The translations under genes and the position numbers were made by a program. From Adiantum capillus-veneris (lineage: Eukaryota; Streptophyta; Polypodiopsida; Polypodiales; Pteridaceae), in the NCBI GenBank assembly GCA_014529385.2, contig CM043963.1, positions 99,873,412-99,937,411 on the forward strand: a stretch of DNA of 64,000 nt, written 5' to 3'. How positions within the stretch are numbered: the first letter of the stretch is position 1; every line of letters starts with the position of its first letter. Below the pieces are notes generated by a model that was not told the origin of the DNA, did no database searches, and saw only the letters and a program-made list of their open reading frames with translations. Shown piece after piece: positions 60,661 to 64,000 of the stretch.

Positions 60661-61732
60661 CTGATAAGGTACTTCTCCTTGGATGAATCTAAAGAAAAAC
60701 CTTGTCACCTTCTTTAAATCTTCTTTCGGATCTCTTACTATCCGCATATCGCTTTTGACGATCCTGAGCTGCCTGAATATCCTTTCAGATGGCTTTTGTT
60801 TGATTTTCCATTTCTTCCAGCATCTCCTTAGACACTTCAACTCTGATGGTAGGGTCAAAAAAATTGAGTGAAGAGACACATTCTTGACCATAGAAGGCAC
60901 AAAATGGGGTCATACCAATGCTTTGATGATGAGAAGCATTGTAAGCATACTCCACTAGAGGTAAAAATTGAATCCATAGCTTAGGTTCTCTACTACAATA
61001 ATCTCTAAGAATATCTTCGATGACTTGGTTAACTCGTTCTATTTGACCATCTGATTGAGGATGGTATGCGGTACTAAAGTTTAACTCTGTTCCAATTTTC
61101 TTGAAGAGTGAGGTCCAAAAGTTTGAAGTAAACTTCACATCTTGATTTCTTACAATTTGTTTGGGCAATCCATGCAATCCAAAAATCTCTTTAACAAACA
61201 GTCGTGCAATATCAGAGGCGGTAAAGGTTGTTTTGATCGGTATGAGATGCGCAACCTTCGTGAGTAATTCAACAACTACTATAAGTGAATTATATCCTCC
61301 TTGTACCGTAGATAATCCAATGACAAAGTCCATGCCTATACACTCCCACTCCATTTGGGGAATGTCCAATGGTTGAAGTTACTAGGATGTTTAACTCTCT
61401 CAGCTTTAATCCTTTGGCATGTCAAGCATTGACAAACATAGCGTAGAACATCTGCCTTTTTCCCAGTCCAATAGAAACTTTTTTCGTACGGCATTGAGAG
61501 TCTTTGCATATCCTGGGTGTCCTAAAGTAGGGCTATCATGGGCCTCAAATAAGATAGCCTTCTTTAAGTTAGGGTCCTTTGGTACACATAGCCTATCTCT
61601 ATAGTAGAGACAAGGTCCATCATGTGAGAAGTTTAACATTGAAGGTATATTCTTTGAATAACCCAGATCGAACAAGGTTAAGCTGCCTTTGATAATCTTG
61701 AACAGATGATGCAACTTCCTTAATTTTTTCAA
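60655..61732 (-). pseudogene. Integrase of the chromovirus
   Basis: The zinc-binding part is in 61406-61732 (HDSPTLGHPGYAKTL, then CLSMLDMPKD in place of the C..C pair, after a disrupted stretch). The core (60785-61369) has WECIGMDFVIGLS (first Asp), RNQDVKFTSNFW with the second Asp where the family has DRD/RDP, and TAYHPQSDGQIERVNQ with the catalytic Glu. ASHHQSIGMTPFCAFYG and the GPF/Y-like tail in 60655-60900 follow. Confidence 0.85.
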
Positions 61733-61868
61733 TGAGTGGGTTGTTGGGTATAGATATGAGGCTCAAAAAAGGTTTTTGACTGAGTAAATCTGCAACCGTG
61801 TTTTCTTTTCCGAGACAATAGATAATGTCAAAGTCAAATTCTTGAAAAAGTTCTACCCATCATCTTTG

Positions 61869-63560
61869 TCACATATTCAAGGTTGCTTGGGTGGAAATCC
61901 TTTTTAAGCTCTTATGGTTGGTTATAAGTCGAAACTTCCATCCCAATAAGTAGTGTCTCCACAACTTTAGAGCGTGAATGACTGCCAATAGTTCAAGGTC
62001 ATGGGTGGGGTAGTTCCTTTCATGAACCTTAAGCTTACGTGAGGTGAAAGCTATTGGTCTGTCTTCTTGAACTAATACTCCTCCAACTGCTATTCCACTA
62101 GCATCTTCAAAGGCCTGATTGAAATCTGGTAGCTTTAGGCACGGTGCCGTAGTCACATACTGCTTAAGTTGGTCAAATCTTTCTTGTTGTAGTGGTCCCC
62201 AGCTTATCTTCACTCCTTTCTTCAAAAGATCGGTCAAGGGTGAAGCAATCACTGCATAATCCTTTATAAATATTCTATACCATCCTATGATTCCTAAGAA
62301 TCCTTTAAGCTCCCTTGCATTTGATGGCTGAGGCCATTCAACAATGTCTTGAACTTTAGCAGGGTCCACTGAGATTCCTTCATGCGAAACAATAAATCCC
62401 AAATACTCAATCCTTGGAGTAAAAAATGAACACTTGCTCATCTTTGCATATAGATTGTGTTCTCAAAGAATATCCAACACCTTTCTCGGGTGGTCTTCAT
62501 GTTCTTCTTCATCCTTTGAGTAGATAGAATATCATCAAAGAAGACAAGAACAAAGTCATCTAGGTACGGCATGAAAATATCCTGCATCAATCTATTGAAT
62601 GTAGCTGGAGCATTAGTAAGACCAAATGGCATTACTATAAACTCAAAATGTCCATATCGGGTGTTGAAAGCTGTCTTTGGAATATCAGATTCCTTTATTT
62701 TGATTTGATAATAACCAGATCTTAGATCTATCTTTGAGAAGACCTTGGAACCATGTGGTCTGTCCAGCAATTCATTGATTCATGGGATATGATAGTTGTT
62801 TTTAACTGTTTTCTAGTTTAGTCCTCTGTAATCAATGCAGAGTCATAAAGTCCCATCTTTCTTCTTTTGAAAAAGTACTGGTGCTCCCCAACATGACTTA
62901 CTCGGTCTAATAAATCCTTGTTCTATAAGTTGACGAAGTTGCTCGTTCAATTCAATGGCCTCTGGTAGTGCCATTTTATAAGGTCTCTTTGACACTGGCT
63001 CACTTCCTAGAAGAATCTCTATCTCATGATCAATCTCTTGATTTGGAGGAAGAGATGTGAGATCTTCAGGGAAGGCATCTAAATATTTATGAAGCCAAGA
63101 AGATTTCGTAATGCTTGATTTTGAATCCATCTTGCTCAACTTGACCACAAATATTTGTTGTCCGGTCCTCATACCTCTGAGTAGATGGTTGGCTTTAACT
63201 AATTGAATCTTTGGAATCCCATTCTTTCCCTGAACTTCGACTTGATTTGCTTGACTATCTCTAAAGCTCATACTACCTAGGCCATAGTGAATGCTAGAGT
63301 GATTCTTAGATAACCACTCCATCCCAAGAATTCCATCATACATTCCAACTGGTAAGGTTCTAAAGAAGTCTAAAGTAGCATGTCCTCCTAGTTCAAAGTC
63401 AAGGGTTCCCACAGAATATCGTGATACCACGGTTTTTCCATTAGCCAATTCTATTGTCATGGGTATAGCTTGTTTTTTATTCAGATTCAACTCTTGTAAG
63501 CATTTTGGGGATAGAAAAGAATGAGTACTGCCACAATCGATGAGGAGGTTAAAAGGTTTA
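61869..63560 (-). pseudogene. Protease, reverse transcriptase and RNase H of the chromovirus
   Basis: At about 63530 the minus strand reads LLIDCGSTHSFLS, the protease site with DCG for DSG. 62843-63490 contains GILGMEWL, the protease C-motif, and RPYKMALPEAIELNEQL and PVLFQKKKDGTL at the start of RT. 62438-62770 carries [32 protein letters not shown] and VFFDDIL (catalytic FFDD, usual YIDD/FLDD). 61869-62441 carries KCSFFTPRIEYLGFIVSHEGI, the connection (FLGIIGWYRIFIKDYA) and RNase H (AFTSRKLKVHERNYPTHDLELLAVIHAL). These motifs are typical of chromoviruses. Confidence 0.88.
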
Positions 63561-63829
63561 CCTTGATGGGTTGCTGGTGTTTGAATAACAACAAATTGTC
63601 TTGGGCTCCAAGGTTGTCAATAGCTATATAAATTCTTGCTCTCTCTTCTTCTTCACCAAGGGTAGGCTCTCCTAAGACTGCATGTACATGGACATTCCTA
63701 CCTTGACCTCTTCCAAAGGATCTTTTTGCTCTTCCTCGTCCTCTACCTCGTCCACCACCTCGTCCATTGTTATGTCCAAAAGGGGTGGTGTCTTTGATCT
63801 ACTTCACTTGTTGCTGCTACTCTATTTTT

Positions 63830-63895
63830 TAGACGTGGACATCTGTTCTGATAATGTCCCAACTCTTCACATTCAAAGCATCAAACATTCGAGCG
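63830..63895 (-). pseudogene. gag zinc knuckle of the chromovirus
   Basis: The minus strand reads CFECEELGHYQNRCP, a CX2CX4HX4C knuckle, just upstream of the protease. The preceding Arg/Gly-rich sequence (GRGRGRAKRS on the minus strand, about 63720-63760) lies downstream of the knuckle and links it to the protease. Confidence 0.75.
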
Positions 63896-64000
63896 TGAAG
63901 GGTTTTGAGCATTAGCAGTATAATCTCTTTGTGGTTGTCCATTATTATTGGGAAGCCTTATTGGTTGTCTCGCTCCATTGAAACTTTGATCTTGTTCAAC

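Larger units (their letters stand above)
60250..64000 (-). mobile_element. Chromovirus-type Ty3/gypsy element, 5' part outside the window
   Basis: The minus-strand order from 64000 down is zinc knuckle, protease, reverse transcriptase, RNase H, integrase and chromodomain. A possible polypurine tract (minus strand AGCTGGGGATATTTTAA) at about 60258-60275 would mark the start of the 3' LTR to its left. Its 5' LTR and most of gag lie beyond base 64000. Frames are broken at several points. Confidence 0.85.

Overview
This is nuclear DNA of a land plant. The evidence is spliceosomal GT..AG introns, Ty3/gypsy LTR retrotransposons with plant tRNA primer sites, a plant-type MULE/SWIM transposase gene, a DBP2/DDX5-type DEAD-box helicase fragment, and long AT-rich and microsatellite stretches. 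I cannot name the species. The gene families fit a seed-free plant (fern, lycophyte or bryophyte) at least as well as a flowering plant. Most coding sequence is decayed: frames stay aligned to known families but carry scattered nonsense codons and 1-nt shifts.

Layout. 1-7.2 kb: remnants of one or two plus-strand genes. These are a coiled-coil protein, an array of palindromic TATGCTAATTAGCATA-type repeats that appears to lie in an intron, a 41-codon repeat region, and a broken FCP1/NLI-type phosphatase. 7.8-24.4 kb: a minus-strand MULE transposase/SWIM-finger gene split by two nested insertions. The first is an 11.4-kb LTR retrotransposon (11011-22422, target duplication GTTTC). It has gag and protease but no reverse transcriptase, its leader repeats a perfect palindrome, and it carries a captured DEAD-box helicase fragment next to its polypurine tract. 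The second is a 1.56-kb element (22765-24325, target duplication GGGGG) made of two LTRs in inverted, facing orientation.

25.9-30.15 kb: a plus-strand gene with about a dozen exons. Its N-terminal third is basic/acidic and nuclear-looking, followed by a ParB-like segment (VWDGNHR) and a C-terminal segment resembling the permuted (beta-class) DNA N4/N6 methyltransferases (VLDVFSGCGG). This is the most unusual gene in the window. 30.2-31 kb is a local tandem duplication. 32-33 kb and 35-36.2 kb hold two more arrays of the palindromic repeat; the second lies exactly inside an intron of a minus-strand transposase-like gene (33.05-36.99 kb).

37-44.7 kb is mostly non-coding, with microsatellites, a ~1.4-kb degenerate array containing CCCTAA words and a five-copy array of exactly 96 bp. 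44716-54821 is a 10.1-kb Ty3/gypsy element on the minus strand with ~2-kb LTRs and a full gag-PR-RT-RNaseH-INT order. 56.3-57.9 kb is a plus-strand gag relic with an initiator-Met primer site. 60.25-64.0 kb is the pol region of a minus-strand chromovirus ending in a chromodomain; its gag and 5' LTR lie beyond the window.

The genes do not form a pathway. The window is nested mobile DNA around a few host or host-like genes.
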